Shown: positions 8,207 to 15,218, numbered from the stretch's first letter. The stretch is 15,836 nt of DNA from Spirochaetes bacterium GWF1_49_6 (GCA_001829395.1 MIBD01000129.1:4885-20720); one strand, 5' to 3'. Notes: generated from the letters alone by a model not told the origin. A program made the numbers and translations.

Positions 8207-9127
8207 CTATTTCAATGTTTTCACTTTTTGAGGTAGATCGTCTATTGGTTTAGTATTTTTTATATCATCCGGGTCACTAAGCATGGTTTCATCTCGTCTT
8301 TTGTTTCTATCCAAGAATTGTTGATGTATAGGATGTATTTCCCCAAAACTCTCTTCGCTTGAGATTAAATATGGTAGTACTATTAAAAATGGATCTTTGA
8401 TAGAATGAATATATGATTTTATATACTGGGTAACAATACTTGAATCTTTACTTCCTGCTCCTATCAATTTGTTTCTAATTTCTTCTGTTTTATCAGGGGT
8501 AGAAAGAAAAAAAATAGGATAGGGTCGTTCTTTTAATATCCCTTTTAATATTTCATTTCCACTATAAAATATTTTAAAATCTTCTGGAAACTGTTTAGCA
8601 ACTATATAAGCAAGTTCAATAGATAAAACAATTTTATTTGGGTCAGCAAATTTAGTTAAACGAAAACCGGCATCAATAGATGGTCCAATATAATCCTGAT
8701 AAGGATTTGTTATTTCATCTTTATTATTACTATTTTCGTCGCGTAAAAGCGGGGTAACTTCTTTATTTATTACTGGAAATCCAGCTGTCCAAATAGTGGT
8801 TTTTATTATATAAGAGTTCTCTTGAGAATTTTTTTCTTGAAATTCTCTAACTGATTCTATATACCTTCCAATAATAACTTTAATATCATTAATTCTATTG
8901 ATAACAGCTTTGAAAAGAATCTCATCTCCGTTAAATTTCCAAATATCAATTTTCAAATTGTTTTCTTTTAGATTTTCATTTACTATGAAGGGTAAATCAA
9001 GATAAAATTTCTTAAAATACCCTATCCATGATCTATCTTCTTCAATATTTACTTGCGTACTTTTTATACTTGTAGATCCTACTAAATCTGCACTTATAAA
9101 AAGTAATAATTGAGAAGTTTCAATCAT
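8207..9127 (-). CDS. Divergent class III nucleotide cyclase-like protein
   Basis: 306 residues, not a confident match to any named protein. Residues 7-210 show the class III adenylate/guanylate cyclase pattern. ISADLVGST carries the first metal Asp (D14). KFNGDEILF carries the second (D68), with K64 at the adenine-contacting Lys position. DYIGPSIDAGFR (145-156) aligns with the DIWGNTVNVASR type motif: D145 matches the base-contacting Asp, R156 the transition-state Arg, and D152 replaces the catalytic Asn. The stretch FADPNKIVLS matches the following beta-strand region. Residues about 210-306 are polar and unrecognised; there is no signal peptide or membrane span. It starts one base after the stop of the ImmA-like gene, so translation is likely coupled. 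Codon use is AT-rich, suggesting transfer. The product could be a cyclic purine or pyrimidine nucleotide, as in Pycsar-type cyclases, or the fold may only bind nucleotide. Confidence 0.7.
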   Translation of the reverse strand: MIETSQLLLFISADLVGSTSIKSTQVNIEEDRSWIGYFKKFYLDLPFIVNENLKENNLKIDIWKFNGDEILFKAVINRINDIKVIIGRYIESVREFQEKNSQENSYIIKTTIWTAGFPVINKEVTPLLRDENSNNKDEITNPYQDYIGPSIDAGFRLTKFADPNKIVLSIELAYIVAKQFPEDFKIFYSGNEILKGILKERPYPIFFLSTPDKTEEIRNKLIGAGSKDSSIVTQYIKSYIHSIKDPFLIVLPYLISSEESFGEIHPIHQQFLDRNKRRDETMLSDPDDIKNTKPIDDLPQKVKTLK

Positions 9128-9128
9128 T

Positions 9129-9641
9129 TTATACTAAACCTAAGGCTGTAAGACGTATTTGCATTGCTTCTATTGAAACTTGATAAATAGAAGCAAGTGT
9201 ATAAATATCTCTAATACCATTCTCATTCCAATCTTTTTCAATTTCATTTTTTGACATTAAAAAAGCAGCGGCAAACCAATTTGCCTCCCATTCAACTCTC
9301 TCATTATCTCCACTTCGTCGAACTTCAATAGGAATCTGACCTTGTTTAGAATGTAATAGATAGTGTCCTATTTCATGGGCAATTGTAAAGCGATTTCTTA
9401 AATAATTTGAATATAAGGGTAAATTGATTATAAAACTATTCTCTCCATCTACTACCATACTAGGAGTTTGATCAAGATCATCAGGTGGTATAGTAAAAGT
9501 CTTTCCCCCTAATTCTTCAAGAATTTTGTCTAAATCCTCGCCTTTTTTATAGCCTAATTGATCAATAACTTTTTTCGCATATTCTTCGACGCTACTTTTC
9601 GACGCACCCAAAGGTTGAGGTGCAAGATTTACCTGTTCCAT
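9129..9641 (-). CDS. ImmA/IrrE-family zinc metallopeptidase
   Basis: 170 residues from the chosen ATG. The zinc motif HEIGH (H89, E90, H93, in IAHEIGHYLLH) and the downstream EWEANWFAAAFLM segment with the probable third ligand near E117-E119 are diagnostic of the ImmA/IrrE (COG2856) family. Characterised members cleave a transcriptional repressor after DNA damage or induction (ImmA on ImmR, IrrE/PprI on DdrO). This is a short form: there is no N-terminal XRE-type DNA-binding domain, and no repressor gene lies beside it. The ATG at 9641 has GGAGGA 5 bases upstream. The longer frame from TTG at 9671 is rejected because it would begin at or before the predicted transcription start. It is the first gene of a two-gene operon with the cyclase-like gene and may act on a repressor or on its partner. 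Confidence 0.88.
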   Translation of the reverse strand: MEQVNLAPQPLGASKSSVEEYAKKVIDQLGYKKGEDLDKILEELGGKTFTIPPDDLDQTPSMVVDGENSFIINLPLYSNYLRNRFTIAHEIGHYLLHSKQGQIPIEVRRSGDNERVEWEANWFAAAFLMSKNEIEKDWNENGIRDIYTLASIYQVSIEAMQIRLTALGLV

Positions 9642-9645
9642 CCTA

Positions 9646-9651
9646 CTCCTC
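9646..9651 (-). promoter_or_regulatory. Ribosome-binding site that fixes the ImmA-like start
   Basis: On the minus strand GGAGGA (within TTTGGAGGAGTAGG) precedes the ATG at 9641 by about 5 bases, while the upstream TTG at 9671 has no such site. Confidence 0.8.
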
Positions 9652-9671
9652 CAAATAATATTTATACTCAA

Positions 9672-9683
9672 GTTAATATTAAC
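9672..9683. promoter_or_regulatory. Perfect 12-bp palindrome over the -10 box, candidate operator
   Basis: GTTAATATTAAC is a perfect palindrome and contains the -10 hexamer of the ImmA/cyclase promoter. Its position would let a bound repressor block RNA polymerase. The binding protein is not encoded in the window as far as I can see. Confidence 0.5.
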
Positions 9684-9704
9684 ATGTCTTTAGAAAAATG
9701 ACAA
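9676..9704 (-). promoter_or_regulatory. Strong sigma-70 promoter of the ImmA/cyclase module
   Basis: TTGTCA (9699-9704), a 17-base spacer and TAATAT (9676-9681) on the minus strand are near consensus. Transcription would begin near 9669, giving a leader of about 28 bases to the ATG at 9641. The promoter lies wholly inside the direct repeats. Confidence 0.75.
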
Positions 9705-9719
9705 TAGAAATTTCATAGT

Positions 9720-9731
9720 TTTTTCCGTTTC
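9720..9731 (+). repeat. Right copy of 12-bp direct repeat bounding the AT-rich island
   Basis: TTTTTCCGTTTC, identical to 8116-8127; the copies are 1604 bp apart start to start. G+C-rich sequence resumes immediately to the right. Confidence 0.6.
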
Positions 9732-9772
9732 CCCGGCACGAATCCCCGAACGGGACGTGTTTCTATACAAAG

Positions 9773-9801
9773 TTGCAATTCTATTATTTCCTGTATATAA
9801 T
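9773..9801 (+). promoter_or_regulatory. Sigma-70 promoter of the GH13 gene
   Basis: TTGCAA (9773-9778), exactly 17 bases, then consensus TATAAT (9796-9801). Transcription would start near 9808, about 25 bases before the ATG at 9833. This also rules out a start at the TTG of 9773, which is the -35 box itself. Confidence 0.8.
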
Positions 9802-9821
9802 AAACTGTCCTATATATGCCC

Positions 9822-9826
9822 GGAGA
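9822..9826 (+). promoter_or_regulatory. Ribosome-binding site that fixes the GH13 start
   Basis: GGAGA precedes the ATG at 9833 by 6 bases. Confidence 0.7.
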
Positions 9827-9832
9827 CGCCTT

Positions 9833-11824
9833 ATGCATAAGTACAATGTCTTTTTCAAGTTTGGCGCGCATTACGATACGAAACGGGTTGAAGTCGTAGG
9901 TGATTTTAATAACTGGGAACGGGGGAGCCTTCTTCTCGAAGACGAAGACGGCGATAATGTCTGGTGGGGAGCGGCGAAACTTCCTTCAGGGCGTTATGAG
10001 TATAAGTTTCTGGTGGACGGCACAAATTTTGTTATCGATCCGCGTAACCCGCTGAAATCTAAAAACAACGGCTATGAGAACTCGCTTCTCATGGTCGGTT
10101 CCGCCAAGCTGAAAGAAGACTTTCTGCATTTACCGCATATCGATTTCTTTATCCCGACATGTTTCTATATCCGGGCCGCGATTAATTTCGAAAAATTCAG
10201 CGACGCCCGCCTGATTGTAGTGGTCGACGATCTTTTTCATACCGTCAACGGGTACGAGTTGTACCGTGACGAGGTCTACGCTTATCTCATCTTCCATTAC
10301 CGGAACGGGTTCGGCGCGAGAAACGTCATGTACTACTTCGAAATCGACCGTATCGGCAACGGTAAGGAGTATTTCGGTAAGAACGGGCTTATCCAGAACG
10401 AGTGGGAAGTCGAGCATTTCGAGTACGTTCAGCCCGATGGCGAGCTTTTCAAATCTCCCGATTGGGTCAAGGACGCCGTATTCTACCAGATTTTCCCCGA
10501 GCGTTTCTATAACGGCAATCCCGCGCTCAATCCCCCGAATGTCGCGCCGGCCGGCCAGCTCCCCAAGGCCGACACGTTCTACGGCGGAGACCTCGAGGGA
10601 GTAATCCGGAAACTCGACTATATCAAGGACCTCGGCGCCAACGCTATCTACTTTAATCCCATCTTCGAGGCGCAGTCCACCCATAAATTCGATACCGCCG
10701 ATTATATGAAGGTCGACCCCCATTTCGGGGACGACGATACGTTCGAACGTCTGACCGCTGAAACGCGCAAGCGCGATATTCGCTTTATCCTCGACGGGGT
10801 TTTCAATCATACCGGCACCGATTTCGCGGCATTTAAGGATATCGAGAAAAACGGCGCGAAGTCTAAGTATAAGGATTGGTATTTCGTTAAAAAATTTCCG
10901 CTGATGGAAAACGGGAAACCGAATTACACCTGCTGGTGGGATTTCCCCACTCTGCCGAAGCTGAACGCGCTCGACCCCGTGGTCGAGGAATACCTTCTCG
11001 GCGTCGCGAAGCACTGGGTGCATCAGGGCGCGTCGGGATGGCGGCTGGATGTCCCCGCCGAGATCGATCACCCCTACTGGAAGGATTTCCGTAAGGCGGT
11101 CAAGGCGGAGAATCCCGACGCCTATATAGTCGGCGAGATTTGGTTCAACGCCTCCCCGTGGCTCGATGGGACGGAGTTCGACGCGGTGATGAATTACCGT
11201 TTCCGCGACGCGAGTCTCGAGTTCTTCGGGAACCGCAGGATCAGCGCCGAGGAGTTTGTGAAAATTATCGGCGAGCAGATATACGATTACCCGATGCAGG
11301 CGAACTTCGCGATGCTCAACCTGCTGACCAGCCACGATACGGCGCGGTTTTTTACCGTAGCGGGGGAACGACTCGACCGGATGAAACTCGCCGCCGCGTT
11401 CCAGTTTACCTATATGGGCGCGCCGTGCGTCTACTACGGCGAGGAGACCGGTATGACGGGCGGGAAAGACCCCGACAACCGCCGTTTTATGAACTGGAAC
11501 GAACAGGAATGGAATAAAGACCTTTTACAGCTCTATAAAAAACTCGCCGAGATACGGCATGACAACGAAGTCCTGCGGCGCGGCGAACTCCGCTTCTTCT
11601 ATATCAAAGGGATGACGATCGGGTTCGAGCGTTTCATCAAAGACCAGAAACTGCTGATCCTGATCAATAACTCCGACGAGAACGTCAATATCGACGTCAC
11701 CCGTTACGCGGGCAACGGCGAGTTTCTCGACATCTCGAAGGATTACCCGCTGAAGCGGAAACGCGCCTATACGCTTTACGCCAACGATTTCGCGATTCTG
11801 AAAAAGATACGGGATCTCCGCTAA
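9833..11824 (+). CDS. GH13 alpha-glucan hydrolase (neopullulanase/cyclomaltodextrinase-like)
   Basis: 663 residues. Residues 1-90 form a CBM48/AMPK-type glycogen-binding domain (VVGDFNNW, YEYKFLVDG, VIDPRNP). A second beta-rich domain (about 95-205) resembles the N-domain of neopullulanases. The (beta/alpha)8 catalytic domain runs from about 210 to 590. The four GH13 regions are DGVFNH (321-326), GWRLDVPAE with nucleophile D406, VGEIW with acid/base E435, and LLTSHD with transition-state D502. A C-terminal beta domain (about 590-663) ends the protein. The enzyme should cut alpha-1,4 and perhaps alpha-1,6 links in maltodextrins, cyclodextrins or pullulan. There is no signal peptide, so it is probably cytoplasmic, degrading imported or stored glucan. 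It is followed 45 bases later by a lipoprotein with a related carbohydrate-binding domain. Exact substrate cannot be told from sequence. Confidence 0.93.
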   Translation: MHKYNVFFKFGAHYDTKRVEVVGDFNNWERGSLLLEDEDGDNVWWGAAKLPSGRYEYKFLVDGTNFVIDPRNPLKSKNNGYENSLLMVGSAKLKEDFLHLPHIDFFIPTCFYIRAAINFEKFSDARLIVVVDDLFHTVNGYELYRDEVYAYLIFHYRNGFGARNVMYYFEIDRIGNGKEYFGKNGLIQNEWEVEHFEYVQPDGELFKSPDWVKDAVFYQIFPERFYNGNPALNPPNVAPAGQLPKADTFYGGDLEGVIRKLDYIKDLGANAIYFNPIFEAQSTHKFDTADYMKVDPHFGDDDTFERLTAETRKRDIRFILDGVFNHTGTDFAAFKDIEKNGAKSKYKDWYFVKKFPLMENGKPNYTCWWDFPTLPKLNALDPVVEEYLLGVAKHWVHQGASGWRLDVPAEIDHPYWKDFRKAVKAENPDAYIVGEIWFNASPWLDGTEFDAVMNYRFRDASLEFFGNRRISAEEFVKIIGEQIYDYPMQANFAMLNLLTSHDTARFFTVAGERLDRMKLAAAFQFTYMGAPCVYYGEETGMTGGKDPDNRRFMNWNEQEWNKDLLQLYKKLAEIRHDNEVLRRGELRFFYIKGMTIGFERFIKDQKLLILINNSDENVNIDVTRYAGNGEFLDISKDYPLKRKRAYTLYANDFAILKKIRDLR

Positions 11825-11869
11825 CCCCCTTTTCCCACTCCCGTCTAAATATATTCTCCCGGAGGATTT

Positions 11870-12259
11870 ATGAAGAATTTTAAATGGCTCGCGCTGGTAT
11901 TCATACTCACGTCATGCGGGCAGACGCTCAACCTGAACCGTGTCAATAACATCAAAGGGCCGAATTACCCGGCAGTCACCGATACGGGTATCACGTTCGC
12001 GGTAGCCGCGCCCGAGGCGACTTTGGTCATGCTCGCCGGTAACTTCAACGGATGGAACAAACAGGCTAATCCGATGACGGTGAGTTCCAACGGGGTATGG
12101 TCGCTCGTGATGGACCTGAAAAAGGGTAAAACGTACTACTATAAATTTGTGATCGACGGCTATTGGGTCGCCGACCCGGATAACCCGGACACCGTTTCAG
12201 ACGGTATGGGCGGCGTGAACTCGGTGCTCGACCTCAAGACATCGAAAACGAATCAATAA
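11870..12259 (+). CDS. Small lipoprotein consisting of a glycogen-binding (CBM48/AMPK-like) domain
   Basis: 129 residues. A short signal sequence ends in the lipobox LTSC (13-16), so C16 should be lipidated and the protein anchored in a membrane outside the cytoplasm. Residues about 40-122 match the early-set carbohydrate-binding domain fused to glycogen enzymes and AMPK beta: FAVAAPEA, LAGNFNGWN, YYYKFVIDGYW and VADPDNP are visible, with Trp residues in the usual glucan-contacting places. No catalytic domain follows. GGAGG lies 5 bases before the ATG. It sits between the GH13 enzyme and the M16 peptidase with short gaps (45 and 11 bases), suggesting one transcript. It may capture alpha-glucan at the cell surface or periplasm; such domains can also serve only as protein-binding modules. 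Confidence 0.85.
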   Translation: MKNFKWLALVFILTSCGQTLNLNRVNNIKGPNYPAVTDTGITFAVAAPEATLVMLAGNFNGWNKQANPMTVSSNGVWSLVMDLKKGKTYYYKFVIDGYWVADPDNPDTVSDGMGGVNSVLDLKTSKTNQ

Positions 12260-12270
12260 AGGAGGCCGCA

Positions 12271-14916
12271 ATGAAAAGCATATTCAGAATATTCTTAGGT
12301 TTTCTCTTCGTCCTGTCGTTCCGGTTCGCCTACGCGGTCGACCTGTCGAAACTCCAGTTCACCAAGAACATCAAGGAATTCGATCTCCCCAACGGGCTTC
12401 ATATTATCGTGAAGGAAGAACCGTCCATCCCCCTCGTGGGATTCTCGGTGACCTATAAGGTCGGTTTCCGTAACGAGGATATCGACGGTAAATCGGGACT
12501 CACCCACCTGCTCGAGCACATGATGTTCAAGGGCACGACGAAGTACGGGAAGGGGCAGTTCGACAAGGTGATGAACGACCTCGGCGCGGAGAATAACGCG
12601 TTCACGTCCTACGAGATGACCGTGTACTGGGAAGTGCTCCCGGTCGCGGGGCTTGAGAAAGCAATCGAACTCGAGGCCGACCGGATGGTGAATCTCCTGC
12701 TCGACCCGAAGGAGTTCGAGAGCGAGAAAAACGTCGTATTCAGCGAACTGTCCAAGCATGAGAGTATGCCGGACACCCAGCTTTACCACGAGTTCGACAA
12801 GGCGATGTTCGGGGAACACCCGTTCGCCTATAGTTACGGCCGCCTGGAGGATATTACCAACGCCCAGCGGGATTATGTAATGAACGGGCTATATAAGAAA
12901 TACTATGTGCCGAATAATGCCTATATCGTGGTGGTCGGCGACGTGAAGGCCGACGAGGTGCTCGCGATGATCAAAAAATACTTCGCCCCCATCCCCGCGA
13001 ACCCCAATCTCCCGAAGGAAACGCCTATCCCGCTCCCGAAGAAGAAGGGCGTGCATGTCGAGGTCGAGGGAGTCGCGAGCGAGAATTTCGGCGAGGTGGT
13101 TTTCCATCTGCCGGGATACGACCTGAAGAATAAGGAATGCCAAGTACTGAGCTTTATCAACGAAAGCGGATTGATCGGCGGGTTCGGATACTGGCCGACA
13201 CTCGACGGGGGACTCGGGTTTATGGGATACACCAAGGAGCCGGATTACCCGTCGGAATCCATCACCCGCGAGTATGTGCAGGAAAATCTCGAAGACCTGA
13301 AGAACGAACTGTTCTATTCCGAGATGATGCAGTACGACTCCATCAGCCGTATCATGTTCACCATCATCGATCTGGCGCGCTACCATAGCGTAGGTATCTA
13401 TAACGACCTCGTGAAGGCGTACCAGAATATCACGGTGGACGACGTGATGAGCGTCATAGAAAAATACCTGACCCCAGACAACTCCGGTACGGGATTCTTC
13501 AAGGTGACCAAGAAGAACCCGAAGGCCAAGCCCGGCGGCGGTATGGAAGAAGAAAGCCACGGCGAGCCGATCGATTACTCGGAGTTCGATAACCCCACCC
13601 CTCAGGCGATAGCCGAGGCGCAGGAACGTAAGGATTTCCTTTTCAAGGGCGCGGTAAAGTCCATCACGGGCTATCTCGCGACCGTTAAGAAGGTCACCCT
13701 CGATAACGGCATCACCATCCTCTATAAACCGTTCACCATGAACGAAAAGGTATCCATCTCGGTCGCGTTCGACGCGGGGTCGATCTACCAGAAAAAGGCC
13801 TACCAGTCCAGCTACGCCTACGATTTCGTATTTAACGGAGGCCCGATGTTCGGGCTGGAGAACGAACTCGAAAAGAAAGGGGTAACATTCAAGGGCGGCA
13901 GCGGTTACGATTATACCTCTATCGGTATCGATGTGCCCGCCGAATTCTTCGCCGACGCGGTGAAATGGCTCGGGCTTGCGGTCAAGGACCGTAAGTTTAT
14001 CCCGCTCGTCCTCGAGGAGAAAAAGTTCAACACGATGAAGTCCATCGAAGAGATGGCGAACAGCCCGTCCCCCGACCTGCACGCGAAGTACGCCGTATTC
14101 CAGCTGGCGTTCGGTAAGGACGGCGCGGGGCTGGACTTCTACGCCGCTAAAGACGACGTAATGAACCTTACTATGCAGGATATATACGACTTCTACGCCT
14201 CGTTCTACCGCCCGGAGAATATGGTGATCGCCGTAGTCGGCAACCTCGACTTCGATCAGGTGGTCGCCGCGGTGAAGGAACAGCTCGGCGGATGGAAGCA
14301 GCCGCCCGCGGTGATGAAGCCGGTCGGCGCGAAGCTCGCGCCGAAACCGACGCAGAACCAGGTCAAAGTCGTGCCTCTCGACATTAAACAGTCGGTCGTG
14401 CTGATGGGCGCGCCGTCGGTGGATTATACCGATGTCACGAACTACACCGCGTACTCGCTCGCCCTCGATATCTTCGGCGGCGGAAGTTTCACATCATGGC
14501 TCATGCGCTCGATCCGCGATGCGGCGGGGCTGACCTACGGGGTATACACGTTCCCCATCCTCTACGGGCAGTACAGCCTGTACCGCCTGTATATGCAGAA
14601 CGCGCCCAAGGATGTCTACACCGCTATCGATATGTACAAGACCCAGTTGAAGAAGTACAAGGAGAACGGGCCGACCGACCTCGAGGTGCTGAAGTTCCAG
14701 ATCAACAAGCTGAACTCGGTGCCGTTCAACTACGAGAACAGTTCGAAAATCGCGTCGATGCTCTCCACCTATATGCTCAAGCGCGGGGCATACGACTACG
14801 AACTGAGCTATATCAATCTGATCAACGGGCTGACTAAAGCCGACCTGATGAAGGTAATTAAGGAATATTTCCCTGATTATTATTATATCGTGATCGCGGG
14901 GAAAGATAAGGAATAG
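12271..14916 (+). CDS. Secreted M16-family zinc peptidase, two-domain single chain
   Basis: 881 residues. A signal peptide (1-22, ending AYA) directs export to the periplasm or envelope. The N-terminal M16 unit has the inverted zinc motif HLLEH (H79, E82, H83) and a third ligand E159, exactly 76 residues after H83 as in classical pitrilysin-type enzymes. The second M16 unit (from about residue 475) lacks the motif: YAYDF (515-519) stands where HxxEH would be. It keeps the Arg-Tyr substrate-clamp pattern of C-terminal units, R749 and Y756 in RDAAGLTYGVY. It therefore looks like an active/inactive pair on one chain forming a clamshell that degrades peptides. AAAGGAGG is well placed before the ATG. 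It follows the lipoprotein stop by 11 bases, so it is probably the last gene of the GH13 operon. A role in alpha-glucan use is not obvious. Confidence 0.93.
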   Translation: MKSIFRIFLGFLFVLSFRFAYAVDLSKLQFTKNIKEFDLPNGLHIIVKEEPSIPLVGFSVTYKVGFRNEDIDGKSGLTHLLEHMMFKGTTKYGKGQFDKVMNDLGAENNAFTSYEMTVYWEVLPVAGLEKAIELEADRMVNLLLDPKEFESEKNVVFSELSKHESMPDTQLYHEFDKAMFGEHPFAYSYGRLEDITNAQRDYVMNGLYKKYYVPNNAYIVVVGDVKADEVLAMIKKYFAPIPANPNLPKETPIPLPKKKGVHVEVEGVASENFGEVVFHLPGYDLKNKECQVLSFINESGLIGGFGYWPTLDGGLGFMGYTKEPDYPSESITREYVQENLEDLKNELFYSEMMQYDSISRIMFTIIDLARYHSVGIYNDLVKAYQNITVDDVMSVIEKYLTPDNSGTGFFKVTKKNPKAKPGGGMEEESHGEPIDYSEFDNPTPQAIAEAQERKDFLFKGAVKSITGYLATVKKVTLDNGITILYKPFTMNEKVSISVAFDAGSIYQKKAYQSSYAYDFVFNGGPMFGLENELEKKGVTFKGGSGYDYTSIGIDVPAEFFADAVKWLGLAVKDRKFIPLVLEEKKFNTMKSIEEMANSPSPDLHAKYAVFQLAFGKDGAGLDFYAAKDDVMNLTMQDIYDFYASFYRPENMVIAVVGNLDFDQVVAAVKEQLGGWKQPPAVMKPVGAKLAPKPTQNQVKVVPLDIKQSVVLMGAPSVDYTDVTNYTAYSLALDIFGGGSFTSWLMRSIRDAAGLTYGVYTFPILYGQYSLYRLYMQNAPKDVYTAIDMYKTQLKKYKENGPTDLEVLKFQINKLNSVPFNYENSSKIASMLSTYMLKRGAYDYELSYINLINGLTKADLMKVIKEYFPDYYYIVIAGKDKE

Positions 14917-14988
14917 AAGTTTATTATTACGATAATAGCCGCTTCCATCACGAGCTTGATGACGAAGAAGGAATTTTAGCTCTTTTTT

Positions 14989-15098
14989 GTCACTGCGAGA
15001 CGCGAAGCGGTGAAGCAGTCTGTTTTATTCCTTATATAGTATAAAATAGATTGCTTCGGCTATGGTTCGGCACGCTCACCATGACGCCTCGCAATGAC
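14989..15098. repeat. MITE/REP-like inverted-repeat element
   Basis: The outer ends GTCACTGCGAG (14989-14999) and CTCGCAATGAC (15088-15098) are inverted repeats matching at 10 of 11. Inner arms at 15012-15027 and 15042-15057 (GAAGCAGTCTGTTTTA and its complement) match at 14 of 16 around a 14-base loop. The right arm holds about 18 extra bases with a small hairpin of its own (ATGGT 15062-15066, ACCAT 15078-15082). The GTCATTGCGAG...GAAGCAATC pattern is a dispersed intergenic palindrome that I recognise from many bacterial genomes. It carries no gene and is likely a non-autonomous element or relic. Confidence 0.75.
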
Positions 15099-15118
15099 CG
15101 AAACAGGGTTTGTCAACA

Positions 15119-15133
15119 CCCCCATAATGGGGG
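15119..15133 (+). terminator. Weak candidate terminator of the GH13-M16 unit
   Basis: CCCCCA and TGGGGG pair around a TAA loop, and a T-rich stretch (TTTTATTTT) follows about 7 bases later. The T-run is not directly attached to the stem, and the M16 stop is 200 bases away, so the call is weak. Confidence 0.3.
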
Positions 15134-15145
15134 CGGCAATTTTAT

Positions 15146-15184
15146 TTTCAAAAAATAAAGCCCGTCCTAGAATAGGCCGGGCTT
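15146..15184 (-). terminator. Intrinsic terminator downstream of the STAS gene
   Basis: AAGCCCG (15158-15164) pairs with CGGGCTT (15178-15184), extended past one mismatch by CCTA/TAGG around a GAA loop. On the minus strand the stem is followed by TTTATTTTTT, so it terminates the STAS transcript. Confidence 0.88.
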
Positions 15185-15218
15185 CTATAAAAAATCGCTT
15201 ACTCCCTTAGTACGGGTA

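Larger units (their letters stand above)
8116..9731. mobile_element. Putative inserted AT-rich module with cyclase-like and ImmA-like genes
   Basis: The stretch between the two direct-repeat copies is markedly AT-rich by eye, with codons such as ATA, AGA, TTA and AAA dominating, unlike the C/G-ending codons of all neighbours. It contains exactly two genes, their own promoter and a palindromic operator candidate. The repeat copies sit at the composition boundaries, next to the hppA promoter on one side and the GH13 promoter on the other. I see no transposase, integrase or terminal inverted repeats, so the acquisition route is unknown and the boundary call is inference. Confidence 0.45.
14917..15218. 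other. Noncoding gap between the M16 peptidase and STAS genes
   Basis: Just over 300 bases without a gene. It contains the inverted-repeat element at 14989-15098, a G+C-rich hairpin at 15119-15133 and the STAS-gene terminator at 15146-15184. I see no small ORF with a ribosome site, no tRNA, and no obvious riboswitch. Confidence 0.7.

Noticed and set aside
8128..9719. Terminal inverted repeats just inside the direct repeats of the island
   Set aside because: Comparing the two inner ends on opposite strands gave no convincing match, so a classical transposon structure is not supported.
9732..9745. GGCAC in the gap before the GH13 gene, as half of a sigma-54 promoter
   Set aside because: The matching TTGC element at the right distance is absent.
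9773..9832. An N-terminal extension of the GH13 protein from a TTG start
   Set aside because: The TTG is part of the -35 box of a near-consensus promoter, and the extra residues do not form a signal peptide.
10130..11335. A 401-codon open frame antisense to the GH13 gene
   Set aside because: It lacks a ribosome site and recognisable domains and lies opposite a gene with all GH13 motifs; it is a by-product of G/C-ending codons.
12889..14082. A 397-codon open frame antisense to the M16 peptidase gene
   Set aside because: No domain, no ribosome site, and composition as expected for a reverse-frame shadow.
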